The translations under genes were made by a program, and so were the position numbers. 64,000 nucleotides of DNA from JAICKM01 sp050998805 (GTDB lineage: Bacteria; Chloroflexota; Chloroflexia; QHBQ01; JAICKM01). The DNA lies in contig JBPCPV010000007.1 of the NCBI GenBank assembly GCA_050998805.1, positions 16,352 to 80,351 on the forward strand, in the 5' to 3' direction. Shown here in pieces: positions 50,271 to 59,213 of this stretch (positions are counted from its first letter, which is position 1; every line of letters begins with the position of its first letter). The notes under the pieces are model-generated. The model made no database searches, was not told where the DNA came from, and saw only the letters and a list, made by a program, of their open reading frames with translations.

Positions 50271-51044
50271 CTAAACGGGCCGCGGTGTGCGCCGCACGAG
50301 GCGGCTGAGTTGGGTGCCTAGCTCGTACAGCAGGAAGAGCGGCACGGCTACAAGCGACTGGTTGATCGGGTCGGGCGTCGGCGTGATCACGGCGGCGACC
50401 ACGAAGGCCAGCAGGAACGCATACTTGCGAAACCGCGCAAGCCGCCCGTAGGTCAGCACGCCGAGCTGCGCCAGCAGCAGCAGGATCACCGGCAGCTCGA
50501 ACGCGAGGCCGACGGCGAGCATAAAGTGGCTGACAAAGCCGACAAACTTCGTGAGCACGATCTGCTGCTTGATACGCGGGTCGCCGAAGCCGAGCAGGAA
50601 GTTCAGCGTCGAGGGCAGCACCACGTAGTAGCAGAAGAGCGCGCCGCTGACGAAGCAGACGGCCACGAACGGGATGGCGGCATAGAGGCCGCGCTTCTCT
50701 CCCCGCGAGAGGCCGGGGGCCAGGAAGCGCATCAGTTGGTAGACCAGCACCGGCATCGCCAGCCCGAGGCCCGCGGTGAACGCGACGCCGAAGTAGGTGC
50801 CGAAGGTTTCGGTCGGGTCGATCGCCTGGATAGTATGCGTGCCGGCCAGGTCGAGCAGAGCGCTCATGATCGGGCTGATGAACAGAAAGGCGAGCGCCGT
50901 GGTCACCGCCACCGCGATGGCCGAGCGCACGAGCCGGTCGCGCAGTTCCTCCAGGTGGGCCACCAGCGGCATGTTGCCGCCGGGTGCCGGCCTCGCCGGC
51001 CTGATCGGCAAGAGAGTGTTGTGTTTCCGGGGCAGGGCGCTCAA
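50271..51044 (-). CDS. tatC: TatC translocase subunit
   Basis: 257 residues, six helices, with HLEELRDRLVRS, GLGLAMPVLVYQLMRFLAPGL, and the conserved FRKYAFLLAFVVAAVITPTPDP. TatC binds the twin-arginine signal. The start is TTG at 51044, set by GCAGGAGG seven bases upstream and by overlap with the tatB-like gene; a later ATG at 50972 is possible. Confidence 0.92.
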   Translation of the reverse strand: MSALPRKHNTLLPIRPARPAPGGNMPLVAHLEELRDRLVRSAIAVAVTTALAFLFISPIMSALLDLAGTHTIQAIDPTETFGTYFGVAFTAGLGLAMPVLVYQLMRFLAPGLSRGEKRGLYAAIPFVAVCFVSGALFCYYVVLPSTLNFLLGFGDPRIKQQIVLTKFVGFVSHFMLAVGLAFELPVILLLLAQLGVLTYGRLARFRKYAFLLAFVVAAVITPTPDPINQSLVAVPLFLLYELGTQLSRLVRRTPRPV

Positions 51045-51361
51045 CTGTGGGCCTCCTGCACAGGCTCGACTGGCTCGACCGGCGGGGCAGGCTTGTCCTG
51101 CGGGCGGTTATAGGCCATCAGCGACAGCACACGCTCGTCCTGGTAGAGTGCGGCCGGTGGGGCGGCCTGGCGCGTCGGCCGGCCGTCAACCGGCAGGTCG
51201 AGGCTCAGCATCTGGCGGAATGCGTCCGTCTGCGCCTTGAACTCGCCGACAGCCCGCCCCAGCTTTTGGGCCATCTCGATCGTCTTCTGAGGACCGACGA
51301 TAATGAGCGCCAGGACAAGTATAACCAACATCTTCTCGATGCCAATCCCAAACAACTCCAT
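51041..51361 (-). CDS. tatB: TatB/TatA-type subunit
   Basis: 106 residues: MELFGIGIEKMLVILVLALI with the VGPQK hinge, an amphipathic helix (EMAQKLGRAVGEFKAQ) and a charged Pro-rich tail. Glu at the start and the PQ-type hinge favour TatB-like function. First gene of the tat operon after GAGAGGATTGAG. Confidence 0.82.
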   Translation of the reverse strand: MELFGIGIEKMLVILVLALIIVGPQKTIEMAQKLGRAVGEFKAQTDAFRQMLSLDLPVDGRPTRQAAPPAALYQDERVLSLMAYNRPQDKPAPPVEPVEPVQEAHS

Positions 51362-51490
51362 GTCTCAATCCTCTCCTGCGGCGTCTATGTGAGACACCGC
51401 ACCCTTGATACGATGGTTACACTCATCAGCAATCATAGTGCCACCGTCCTACTATCTACACTTGGGTACGCCATTCGGATTGCCGGCGGC

Positions 51491-52411
51491 TCATTTCACA
51501 ATGACGGTCATATCCATGAAGGCGTGCAGCGTGCAATGGATGGCATAGGTGCCGGGCGTCGTGAAGACATGGCTGTAGGAGTCCCCCGGATGGAGCGGGT
51601 CGGAGCCGAAACTGCCTGCGCGGTCGGCGACGGTGTGTTCGGTCGGGCCTCGGTTCGTCCAGATGACCTTTGTGCCGACCGGGACCGTCAGCGTCTTGGG
51701 GCTGAAGTCGAAGTCGAACTCGGTCGCGTTGGCCGTTCCGGGGGCCGGGGTGGGTGTGGCCACCGCACCCGACCCGTAGAGGGCCTTGTAGCGGAAGGTG
51801 CCAAGCTGCGAGAGCAGCACATTGAACGGCGGGGCGTTCTCGGGATGCTTCTCGAAGACGGCACGCTCAAAGTACTGCACGGTGTACGGCTTGCCGTTTA
51901 GCTCGCTAGTTTCGGTGAACTCGTCGCTGATCGGGTAGCCCTGCTGTGCCAGCCCGCCGTGGCCCTCCCAGTAGGTCCGAAAATCGCCGCCAATCGTGTG
52001 GTGGGTTTCGGAGAAGACCCGTGGGTTGACAGTAGAGATGTGCTGGTTGGGCGCGCCGTTCGGGTACTTCTGCTTGTAGCGGAAGGTGCCAAGCTGCGAG
52101 AGCAGCACATTGAACGGCGAGGCGTTTTCGGGGTGCTTCTCGAAGACGGCGCGCTCAAAATACTGCACCGTGTACGGCTTGCCGTTCAGCGCGCTGGTTT
52201 CGGTGAACTCGTCGCTGATCGGGTAGCCCTGCTGCGCCAGCCCGCCGTGCCCTTGCCAGTACGTCCAGAAGACGCCGCTCACTGTGTGGCCGGTTTCCGT
52301 GAAGGTATGGGAGTTGCTCTGCCCGAGGCTGCCTACGGCCACGAGAGTCGACAGCAGGCCGAAACCGGCCAAGATGCCGGTCAGGTTAAGAATCCATCTA
52401 GTGCGTTTCAT
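51491..52411 (-). CDS. repeat protein with C-terminal cupredoxin
   Basis: 306 residues from the ATG after AAGGAGAAGAGGG. Signal peptide (1-32), two near-identical 96-residue repeats (about 35-130 and 131-225), each with GHGGLAQQGYPISDEFTET and QYFERAVFEKHPENA, a short Pro/Ala spacer, and a plastocyanin-like domain (about 235-306). The type 1 copper ligands are visible: His in PTEHTV, then Cys, His and Met in IHCTLHAFMDM. It is an exported copper/electron-transfer protein; the repeats, common in Chloroflexota, have no known ligand. Confidence 0.85.
   Translation of the reverse strand: MKRTRWILNLTGILAGFGLLSTLVAVGSLGQSNSHTFTETGHTVSGVFWTYWQGHGGLAQQGYPISDEFTETSALNGKPYTVQYFERAVFEKHPENASPFNVLLSQLGTFRYKQKYPNGAPNQHISTVNPRVFSETHHTIGGDFRTYWEGHGGLAQQGYPISDEFTETSELNGKPYTVQYFERAVFEKHPENAPPFNVLLSQLGTFRYKALYGSGAVATPTPAPGTANATEFDFDFSPKTLTVPVGTKVIWTNRGPTEHTVADRAGSFGSDPLHPGDSYSHVFTTPGTYAIHCTLHAFMDMTVIVK
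51788..52266 (-). repeat. two 288-bp near-identical repeats
   Basis: Copies begin at 51788 and 52076 on the upper strand and agree in more than nine of ten bases over about 190 bp, including many silent positions. The similarity at the DNA level points to recent duplication or gene conversion. Confidence 0.8.
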
Positions 52412-52538
52412 CGTCCCTCTTCTCCTTGTTTGGTATTTCATCGTGCTTGTGCGATGTTTTTGCAACTAGTTGCACACTGCTATCTTAAGATATATACAGT
52501 CGAAGGGGCAAAACGGATTGTGCGTAGCGCGGAGTGCG

Positions 52539-52597
52539 TTGACTCCGTTGGCACAGATGTGCTATACTTTTCCGCAGCCGCTGGTCAGTGGCTGCGG
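52539..52597 (+). promoter_or_regulatory. promoter and leader hairpin of the RNase H-like gene
   Basis: TTGACT (52539-52544), 18 bp, TATACT (52563-52568). The first transcribed bases contain the perfect hairpin CCGCAGCC-N10-GGCTGCGG (52572-52579 / 52590-52597). The stretch 52412-52538 shows nothing else except a TCTTAAGATATATA tract. Confidence 0.55.
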
Positions 52598-52648
52598 CTC
52601 AGGTGAATTGGAGGCTCCAGGATAGAGACAACGGATCTGCGTGAGCGG

Positions 52649-53890
52649 TTGAATGTGGTCGTCGGTCGCCCGTCGGCGGTCGTCAGCCGCCGCGCGCCCG
52701 CCGTGGCCGAGCAGCCGGAGGTCGAATCCGCACTCCGCACTCCGCACTCCGCACTCCGCACTCAAGAGACGCCCCACGGCACCTGCCTCGTGGCCGAGTA
52801 TCGGTATGGGCTGGACTATCTGCACGGGACGGTGCCGCTGGCGCGGCTGCTCGACCTGCCGGAGGAGACGCTGGGGCACCTGGGACGTAGCGAGGCGTTC
52901 GCCGGAGTGGACCGGAGGCGGCTGCTCTTCTTCGACACCGAGACGACCGGGCTGGCCGGAGGCACCGGCACCTATGTCTTCCTGGCGGGTGTCGGCTTCT
53001 TCGAGGACGACAGCTTCGTCGTCCGCCAGCTCTTCATGCCGAACCTCGAATCCGAGCGTGCGATGCTGTTTGCCTTCAACGAGCTGCTTGGGCGCAGCGC
53101 GTGCCTGGTCAGCTTCAACGGGCGGTCCTTCGACTGGCCGCTGATCGAGTCGCGCTTCACCATGAGCCGGATGCGCCCGTCTCAGAGCGCGCCTCTCCAC
53201 CTAGACCTCCTCGCGCCGTCGCGCCGCGTCTGGAAGGACTGGCTGCCGTCGTGCGCGCTCGGCCACCTGGAGGCGCACGCGCTGCGCTTCCGCCGCCGGG
53301 GAGACGTGCCGGGCTGGCTGATCCCCTCGCTCTACTTCCAGTACTTGCGCGGCGGCTCGATGGACGCGCTGATGCCGGTCCTCGAACACAACCGGCTCGA
53401 TGTGCTCTCGATGCTCGCGCTCGCCGGGCACCTCGGCGGCCTGCTGCACGACCCGGAGGCGACCGGCCTCGAAGCCGCCGAGTGCTACGGCCTCGGTCGG
53501 CTCTACGAAGACCTCGGCAACTACGAGGCCGCCGTCCGCATCTATGAGCGCGCCCTCCGCGGCGTCCTGAGCCTGACCCTCCGCTCGGCCACTCTCCAGC
53601 GCCTCACCACGGCCCACAGGAAGCTCCACCAGCACCACGAGGCTCTCGCCATCTGGGAGGCGCTGGTTACGGCAGGCACGACGCTGATCTTCCCCTACAT
53701 CGAGCTTGCCAAGCACTACGAACACCACACACGGGAGTACGCCGCGGCAGCCCAAATGACCGCCCGCGCCCTGGCCCTGCTCACCGACCCCGCCGTGCGA
53801 GCCTTCGCCCCACGCGCCGCCGCCGCAGACCTCGAGCGGAGACGGACGCGGCTGGCGGCGAAGCTGGGCCGGACAGCGCGGCCCGGATAA
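52649..53890 (+). CDS. RNase H-like (YprB-type) exonuclease domain with TPR repeats
   Basis: 413 residues from a TTG. The exonuclease fold (about 75-250) has LFFDTETTGLAGGTGTYVFLAG, LVSFNGRSFDWPLIESRF and EHNRLDVLSMLAL, giving the D-E-D-D set; the TPR-like part (about 270-390) follows. The frame is open upstream to 52622 and reads IETTDLRERLNVV, like the start of relatives. A GGAGG sits seven bases before that ATA, so a non-ATG start there is possible. A heptamer tract (52731-52766) encodes part of the linker. Confidence 0.75.
   Translation: MNVVVGRPSAVVSRRAPAVAEQPEVESALRTPHSALRTQETPHGTCLVAEYRYGLDYLHGTVPLARLLDLPEETLGHLGRSEAFAGVDRRRLLFFDTETTGLAGGTGTYVFLAGVGFFEDDSFVVRQLFMPNLESERAMLFAFNELLGRSACLVSFNGRSFDWPLIESRFTMSRMRPSQSAPLHLDLLAPSRRVWKDWLPSCALGHLEAHALRFRRRGDVPGWLIPSLYFQYLRGGSMDALMPVLEHNRLDVLSMLALAGHLGGLLHDPEATGLEAAECYGLGRLYEDLGNYEAAVRIYERALRGVLSLTLRSATLQRLTTAHRKLHQHHEALAIWEALVTAGTTLIFPYIELAKHYEHHTREYAAAAQMTARALALLTDPAVRAFAPRAAAADLERRRTRLAAKLGRTARPG
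52731..52766. repeat. heptamer repeat (CACTCCG)n inside a gene
   Basis: Four to five copies of CACTCCG encode the residues ALRTPHSALRTQ in the linker of the RNase H-like protein. The 7-bp unit shifts the frame with each copy, so changes in copy number would switch the gene off or on. Confidence 0.7.
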
Positions 53891-53896
53891 ACCGAT

Positions 53897-54952
53897 ATGT
53901 GGCAGCAGCAACTCAAGCAGAGCATCCGCACGGCCGACGGCCTGCGCCGCGCCGTGGGGGGCCGCGCGCCCGCCGGAATGGAGGCGGTGCTGGCCGAATA
54001 CAAGATGTCGATCCCGCCCTACTACTTCGGCCTGATCGACTGGGACGATCCCGATGACCCGATTCTGAGGCAAGCGGTGGCAGCGCCCGGCGAACTCGTC
54101 ACCATACCGGAAGAACGGCACGACCCGATCGGCGACGCTCGCTGGTCGCCGGTGAGCAGGCTGACGCACCGTTACCCCGACCGCGTGCTGCTCTACCCGA
54201 CCTATCTTTGCTCGATGTACTGCCGCTTCTGCTTCCGCAAAGAGCGGCTGAACAAGCAGGAGGCGGGCTTCCCGCATGACGGCCTGGCCCCGGCGCTCGC
54301 GTACATCGCCGCTCACACCGAGGTCCGCGAAGTGATACTGACGGGCGGCGACCCGCTTGTGCTCGGTGACGACAAGCTGGCGGGGCTGTTGGCGAGCCTC
54401 GGCGCGATCCCGCACGTCGAGGGGATACGGATACACACTCGTGTGCCGGTGACGTTGCCGATGCGCGTCACGCCGGGGCTGTGCGAGGCGCTGTCGGGCA
54501 GCAAGATGCTCTGGGTCGTGACCCACTTCAACCACCCGCGCGAGCTGACGGATGAGGCAGTGTCCGCGTGCCGCGCGCTCCACCGGGCGGGGGCGCGGCT
54601 GCTCAACCAGAACGTCCTCCTCAAAGGCGTGAACGACAGCGCCGAGACGCTCGCCGAACTCTACAGGGGCCTCGTCTACAGGGCCGGGGTCAAGCCCTAC
54701 TACCTGCATCACTGCGACATGACGCTCGGCGTCGGCGGCTTCCGCACGAGCATTGACCGCGGCATCGAGATCATGCGCGCGCTGCGCGGCAACATCTCCG
54801 GCCTCTGCCTGCCGACTTACGTGCTCGACATCCCCGGCGGCGCAGGTAAGTCGCCACTCGGCCCGAACTACATCGCCGGGCGGGACGGCGACACCTGGCA
54901 GATCGAGTCCTACACCGGCGCGGTCCACGAATACCAGGACACCGGCTCATGA
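53897..54952 (+). CDS. epmB: EpmB-type lysine 2,3-aminomutase (radical SAM)
   Basis: 351 residues. Radical SAM cluster C-x3-C-x2-C (Cys105, Cys109, Cys112 in YLCSMYCRFCFRKE), SAM motif TGGDPLVL, PLP-lysine region IHTRVPVTLP and PTYVLDIPGGAGKSP. EpmB converts lysine to (R)-beta-lysine for EF-P. The next genes encode EpmA and EF-P, which strongly supports this over catabolic KamA. Four-base overlap with epmA. Confidence 0.87.
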   Translation: MWQQQLKQSIRTADGLRRAVGGRAPAGMEAVLAEYKMSIPPYYFGLIDWDDPDDPILRQAVAAPGELVTIPEERHDPIGDARWSPVSRLTHRYPDRVLLYPTYLCSMYCRFCFRKERLNKQEAGFPHDGLAPALAYIAAHTEVREVILTGGDPLVLGDDKLAGLLASLGAIPHVEGIRIHTRVPVTLPMRVTPGLCEALSGSKMLWVVTHFNHPRELTDEAVSACRALHRAGARLLNQNVLLKGVNDSAETLAELYRGLVYRAGVKPYYLHHCDMTLGVGGFRTSIDRGIEIMRALRGNISGLCLPTYVLDIPGGAGKSPLGPNYIAGRDGDTWQIESYTGAVHEYQDTGS

Positions 54953-56007
54953 GCAGCGTCCCGACCTGGCAACGGCTGCGCCGACAGCCCGAACTCCTGC
55001 CCCGCTACCTCATGCGCGAGCGCGTGATCCGGGCGATCCGCGAGTTCTTCTACGCCCGCGACTTCCACGAGGTCGAGACCCCGCTGCTGGTGCCTCTGCC
55101 GAGCATGGAGCCGTATCTGGAGGTCTTCGAGACCGAGTTCGAGGATGTGCGGGGCGGGCGGCGGCGCGCCTTCCTGACCAACTCGCCGGAGTATGCAATG
55201 AAGCGGCTGCTGACGGCGGGGTTGCCGCGCATCTTCCAGATATGCAAAGCCTTCCGCAACCGCGAGGACACCGGCCCGAGGCGCAACCCCGAGTTCACGA
55301 TATTGGAGTGGTATCGCGCGGGCGCAGACTACACCGAAATCATGGCCGACTGCGAGGCCCTAATCGCCCATATCCATGAGGCGACCGCAGGCCCCAACCC
55401 GCGGCTGCGTTACCAGGGCATGGAAGTTGATCTTACCCCGCCGTGGGACCGGATCAGCGTGCGGGAGGCGTTTCTGTGCCACACCGGCCTCGACATCGAG
55501 AGCGTCTGGGAGAGAGATGCGCTCGCGATAGAGATGGAGCGCCGTGGATATGCGCCCGGCGACTCGCCCTGGGATGAGTTGCTGACCCAGCTTTTTGCCA
55601 ACGAGGTCGAGCCGCATTTGGGGCGCGGCAGGCCGACCATCTTGTATGACTATCCGCTGCCGATGGCGGGGCTGGCGCACCTGGCGCGCGACACGCGCTA
55701 TGCCGAGAGGTTCGAGTTCTATATCGCGGGGCTGGAGCTGGGCAACGCCTTTTCGGAGCTGACCGACCCCGATGAGCAGGAAGCACGCCTAGCCGCCGAC
55801 CGGGAGATGCGGCGTCGCCTCGGCAAGAAAGACTTCGCGCCGGACGACGACTTCCTGGCCGCGCTCCGCGCCGGGATGCCGCCCGCCGGTGGGATAGCCG
55901 TCGGCGTGGACCGGCTGATCATGCTGTTCGCGGACGTGGCCTCGATCCACGACACGCTATGGATGCCTGGGCGCGAGCTGTTCGGCCCGGCTACTTCGGA
56001 GGATTAA
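54949..56007 (+). CDS. epmA: EpmA-type EF-P lysyltransferase
   Basis: 352 residues, a LysRS-like class II synthetase core without the anticodon-binding domain. Motif 2 IFQICKAFRNRE, motif 3 GGIAVGVDRLIMLFA, and PEFTILEWYRAGADY. EpmA charges EF-P Lys34 with (R)-beta-lysine. Overlaps epmB (ATGA); the EF-P gene follows 4 bp later. Confidence 0.9.
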   Translation: MSSVPTWQRLRRQPELLPRYLMRERVIRAIREFFYARDFHEVETPLLVPLPSMEPYLEVFETEFEDVRGGRRRAFLTNSPEYAMKRLLTAGLPRIFQICKAFRNREDTGPRRNPEFTILEWYRAGADYTEIMADCEALIAHIHEATAGPNPRLRYQGMEVDLTPPWDRISVREAFLCHTGLDIESVWERDALAIEMERRGYAPGDSPWDELLTQLFANEVEPHLGRGRPTILYDYPLPMAGLAHLARDTRYAERFEFYIAGLELGNAFSELTDPDEQEARLAADREMRRRLGKKDFAPDDDFLAALRAGMPPAGGIAVGVDRLIMLFADVASIHDTLWMPGRELFGPATSED

Positions 56008-56011
56008 CCTA

Positions 56012-56575
56012 ATGGCACGTATCTCTGTGGATCAGTTCAAGCGCGGCATGACGGTCATCTTCAACGACCAGCCGCACCAACTTACCGAGGTCGAGTTCGT
56101 GAACCCCGGCAAAGGCTCGTCGTTCTATCGAACGACGCTCAAAAGCCTCAAGACCGGGCGCGTCGTTGACTTCACGTTCAAGTCGAACGAGTCGCTCGAA
56201 GATTACGAGGTATACACTCACGAAATGCAGTACCTCTACAACGACGGCTCAGATTACCACTTCATGCGCCAGGACACGATGGACCAGCATGCGGTCCCGA
56301 ACGCCGTCTTGGGCAAAGCCGCCGACTTCCTCGTTGAGGGCGATGTCTACCAGATCGTGATGCACGGCGAGGAGGCGCTCGGCATCAAGCCGCCGAAGCG
56401 CGTGGTGCTCACCGTGACGACCGCCGAGCCTGTTGTCAAGGGGTCAACCGTGTCGGGAGTGAACAAGAGCGTCGAGCTGGAGAACGGGGTCTCGGTCTCG
56501 GTGCCGGGCTTCATCAAAGAGGGGGACAAGATCGCGGTCAACCCCGAAAACGGCGAGTATATCGAGCGGGTCTAG
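56012..56575 (+). CDS. efp: elongation factor P
   Basis: 187 residues, three beta domains. The modified residue is kept: Lys34 in NPGKGSSFYR. It relieves ribosome stalling at polyproline; several proteins here are Pro-rich, so modified EF-P would matter. Third gene of the epmB-epmA-efp operon, with GGAGGATTAA before the ATG. Its stop overlaps the convergent gene by 4 bp. Confidence 0.95.
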   Translation: MARISVDQFKRGMTVIFNDQPHQLTEVEFVNPGKGSSFYRTTLKSLKTGRVVDFTFKSNESLEDYEVYTHEMQYLYNDGSDYHFMRQDTMDQHAVPNAVLGKAADFLVEGDVYQIVMHGEEALGIKPPKRVVLTVTTAEPVVKGSTVSGVNKSVELENGVSVSVPGFIKEGDKIAVNPENGEYIERV

Positions 56576-56985
56576 GGCTGCTCTGGAGGAGCATCGCCTT
56601 TGAGCGCCTGGAAGACTCTGCTTTCGAGCAGATCAAGGTCGTAGGGCTTTTCGACGAAGCAGTACGCACCGGCGGCGAGCACGGACGCGCGCTCGGAGGG
56701 CAGCCGCGAGCCGGAGACGACGATCACCGGCACGTTTGCGAGGCGGGGATCGGCACGCATGGTTTGCAGCAGGCTCAATCCACCGTGCGGCGGGATATGG
56801 AGGTCGAGCAGCACCAGATCCGGCCGGCGGTCGAGCGCGAGGGCCATCGCGGAGTTGCCCTCTGCGGCCTCGCGCAGATCGCAAGCGAGAAAATCGGCGA
56901 AAAACTCGCGGAGCATCAACCTCTGCTCGGTATTGTCTTCGACGAGCAGCAAAACCGGCAGTGGGGTAGGCGCGCTGTCTGCCAT
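56572..56985 (-). CDS. single-domain response regulator (CheY-like)
   Basis: 137 residues, one receiver domain: acidic pocket LLVEDNTEQR, phospho-acceptor Asp in LVLLDLHIPPHGG, Ser in VSGSRLP and Lys in EKPYD. No output domain, so it signals through a partner. It is convergent with efp. The partner kinase is not in the window; a Hpt/CheA or hybrid kinase is likely. Confidence 0.85.
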   Translation of the reverse strand: MADSAPTPLPVLLLVEDNTEQRLMLREFFADFLACDLREAAEGNSAMALALDRRPDLVLLDLHIPPHGGLSLLQTMRADPRLANVPVIVVSGSRLPSERASVLAAGAYCFVEKPYDLDLLESRVFQALKGDAPPEQP

Positions 56986-57020
56986 CCGTGGGGCCTCCGG
57001 TATACGTTATTTAGGTGAGA

Positions 57021-57051
57021 CCCTCCCCGACAGACAGACGGTCGGGGAGGG
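57021..57051. other. 11-bp perfect inverted repeat
   Basis: CCCTCCCCGAC and its complement around a 9-base loop, in the gap between the response regulator and the ABC transporter. It may be an attenuator or a dispersed palindrome. No U-run on either side. Confidence 0.45.
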
Positions 57052-57142
57052 GTTAATGGCCGCGACTACGGATACATTATACACCAGCCTGGTATAGAGT
57101 CAAGCGCGTACTGGTATGCCCACATCATTCAGAGGAGCGAAA

Positions 57143-59191
57143 ATGGATAACATGGGATGGTGGTCGTACATACGCTACGACGAACAACAGGACAAACCGA
57201 CTATCAGCATGGCCCTGCTGAGGCGCGTCGGCGGATATGCTGCGCCTTATCGGGGCCGGATCTCGATCATGCTCTTTACGATCATCGGCATCACTCTGCT
57301 TTCGCTGATCCCGCCGCTGCTCTTCCGCGACCTGATCGATCACGCGCTGCCCGGGCACGACGCTACCCGGCTCGACCTGCTGGCGCTCGGCATGGTGCTG
57401 GTGCCCCTGGCGAGCGGCGGCCTCGGCCTGGTCCAACGCTGGCTCAGCTCGCAGATCGGCGAGGGGGTGATCGCCGACCTGCGGGTAAGCCTCTTCGCCC
57501 ACCTCCAGCGGATGTCGCTGCGCTTCTTCACCAACACCCGCACCGGCGAGCTGATGTCGCGGCTGAACAACGACGTGGTCGGCGCGCAGCGCGCGGTCAC
57601 GAGCACCATGCTGAACATCGTCTCGAACGTGATCAGCCTGGTGAGTGTGCTCGGCATCATGCTGTTCCTCGAGTGGCGGCTGACGCTGCTCTCGGTGGTG
57701 CTGCTGCCGATCTTCATCTTCCCGGCGCGGCGCGTCGGCCACACCCTGCGGGCGATCATACGTCGCCAGCTCACGCTCAACGCCGAAATGAACGCCCTGA
57801 TGAACGAGGATCTCAACGTCAGCGGGGCGCTGCTGGTCAAGCTCTTCGGGCGCATGGACGACGAAAACACCCGCATGACCGAACGCGCCCACGGCGTGCG
57901 CGACGCCGGCATCCGGCAGTCGGTGGTCTCGCAGGGGTTCTTCCTCGGCCTCGGCCTTGCGAGCGCCGGGGGCACCGCGCTGGTCTTCTGGGTCGGCGGC
58001 CACCTTGTCCTGAGCGGCGTGTTCACCATCGGCACCGTCGTCGCGTTCAGTACTTACCTCGGCCAGCTTTACGGCCCGCTGACCTCGATCACGAACTCCC
58101 GCCTCGAGTTCGCCACCTCGCTCGTCTCGTTCGAGCGCGTCTTCGAGGTGCTGGACCTGCCGGTGGAGATCCATGACAGGCCGGGCGCGGTCTCGCTCGG
58201 CGAGGTGAACGGCGCGGTCGAGTTCGATCACGTCAGCTTCGCATACCGGAACGCCGGAGAGGGTGCCGGCAACCCCGTCGAACTCAGCAAGGTGCAGCGA
58301 ATGGGCCAGATCGAGGTGCTCAAGACGCGCTCCGGCGGCTCGTCCGTCGCCGTTGCCCAGTCGCCGGACGGGAAGGGGAACGGCTCGAACGGCGCGGCGA
58401 AAGAGGCTGCGCCGCCTCCAGAAGCAGCCGAGCAGGGACCGCGCTATGCCTTGCAGGATGTCTCCTTCAAGGTGCAGCCGGGGCGGCTCGTCGCCCTCGT
58501 CGGCCAGAGCGGGGCCGGCAAGACGACGATCACCTACCTGCTGCCCCGCCTCTACGACGTGACCTCCGGCAGCATCTGCGTGGACGGCCACGACATACGC
58601 GATGTAACGCTCGATAGCCTGAGCGAGAGCATCGGCATGGTCACGCAGGAGAGCTACCTCTTTCACGACACGATCCGCGCCAATCTCCTCTACGCGCGCC
58701 CCGACGCTACGGTGGCCCAGATCGAGGCAGCCTGCCGCGCCGCCAATATCCACGACTTCATCGCCGACCTGCCCGACGGCTACGAAACCATCGTCGGCGA
58801 GCGCGGCTACCGGCTCTCCGGCGGCGAAAAGCAGCGGATCGCCATCGCGCGCGTCATCCTCAAAGACCCGCGTATCCTGGTGCTCGACGAGGCGACCTCC
58901 GCGCTCGACAGCCAGACCGAGGCGCTGATACAGGAAGCCCTCGAGCGCGTCATGGAAGGCCGCACCAGCCTGGTCATCGCCCACCGCCTCAGCACCATCC
59001 TGGCCGCCGACCTAATATTGGTGCTACAGGCCGGCCGCCTGGTCGAGCAGGGTACCCATGCCGAGCTGCTGGCGCAGGGCGCCGTCTACGCCAGCCTCTA
59101 TCAGACGCAATTCAGGCACGCCCCCGGCGGCTACTTATACGCAAAGGACATGGCGGAGCAGAAGGTGCCGGTGGAGGAGGTCGCTCTGTAG
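57143..59191 (+). CDS. ABC exporter, fused membrane and ATPase domains
   Basis: 682 residues: six-helix type IV exporter domain (about 25-330) and nucleotide-binding domain (about 355-650) with GQSGAGKTT, LSGGEKQR, VLDEATSALDS and the H-loop IAHRLST. A Gly/Ala/Ser-rich insert of about 60 residues (NGAAKEAAPPPEAAEQG) interrupts the start of the ATPase domain, unusual for the family. It works as a homodimer or with another half; lipid, peptide or drug export. The ATG follows AGAGGAGCG. Confidence 0.85.
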   Translation: MDNMGWWSYIRYDEQQDKPTISMALLRRVGGYAAPYRGRISIMLFTIIGITLLSLIPPLLFRDLIDHALPGHDATRLDLLALGMVLVPLASGGLGLVQRWLSSQIGEGVIADLRVSLFAHLQRMSLRFFTNTRTGELMSRLNNDVVGAQRAVTSTMLNIVSNVISLVSVLGIMLFLEWRLTLLSVVLLPIFIFPARRVGHTLRAIIRRQLTLNAEMNALMNEDLNVSGALLVKLFGRMDDENTRMTERAHGVRDAGIRQSVVSQGFFLGLGLASAGGTALVFWVGGHLVLSGVFTIGTVVAFSTYLGQLYGPLTSITNSRLEFATSLVSFERVFEVLDLPVEIHDRPGAVSLGEVNGAVEFDHVSFAYRNAGEGAGNPVELSKVQRMGQIEVLKTRSGGSSVAVAQSPDGKGNGSNGAAKEAAPPPEAAEQGPRYALQDVSFKVQPGRLVALVGQSGAGKTTITYLLPRLYDVTSGSICVDGHDIRDVTLDSLSESIGMVTQESYLFHDTIRANLLYARPDATVAQIEAACRAANIHDFIADLPDGYETIVGERGYRLSGGEKQRIAIARVILKDPRILVLDEATSALDSQTEALIQEALERVMEGRTSLVIAHRLSTILAADLILVLQAGRLVEQGTHAELLAQGAVYASLYQTQFRHAPGGYLYAKDMAEQKVPVEEVAL

Positions 59192-59213
59192 CAGCCTCTC
59201 CCCTACCCAGACT

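Noticed and set aside
53201..54928. 575-codon open frame on the minus strand across the RNase H-like and epmB genes
   Set aside because: Spans two real genes and their junction on the other strand; composition is that of a shadow.
57125..58984. 619-codon open frame opposite the ABC exporter
   Set aside because: Shadow frame; the + strand encodes all ABC motifs.
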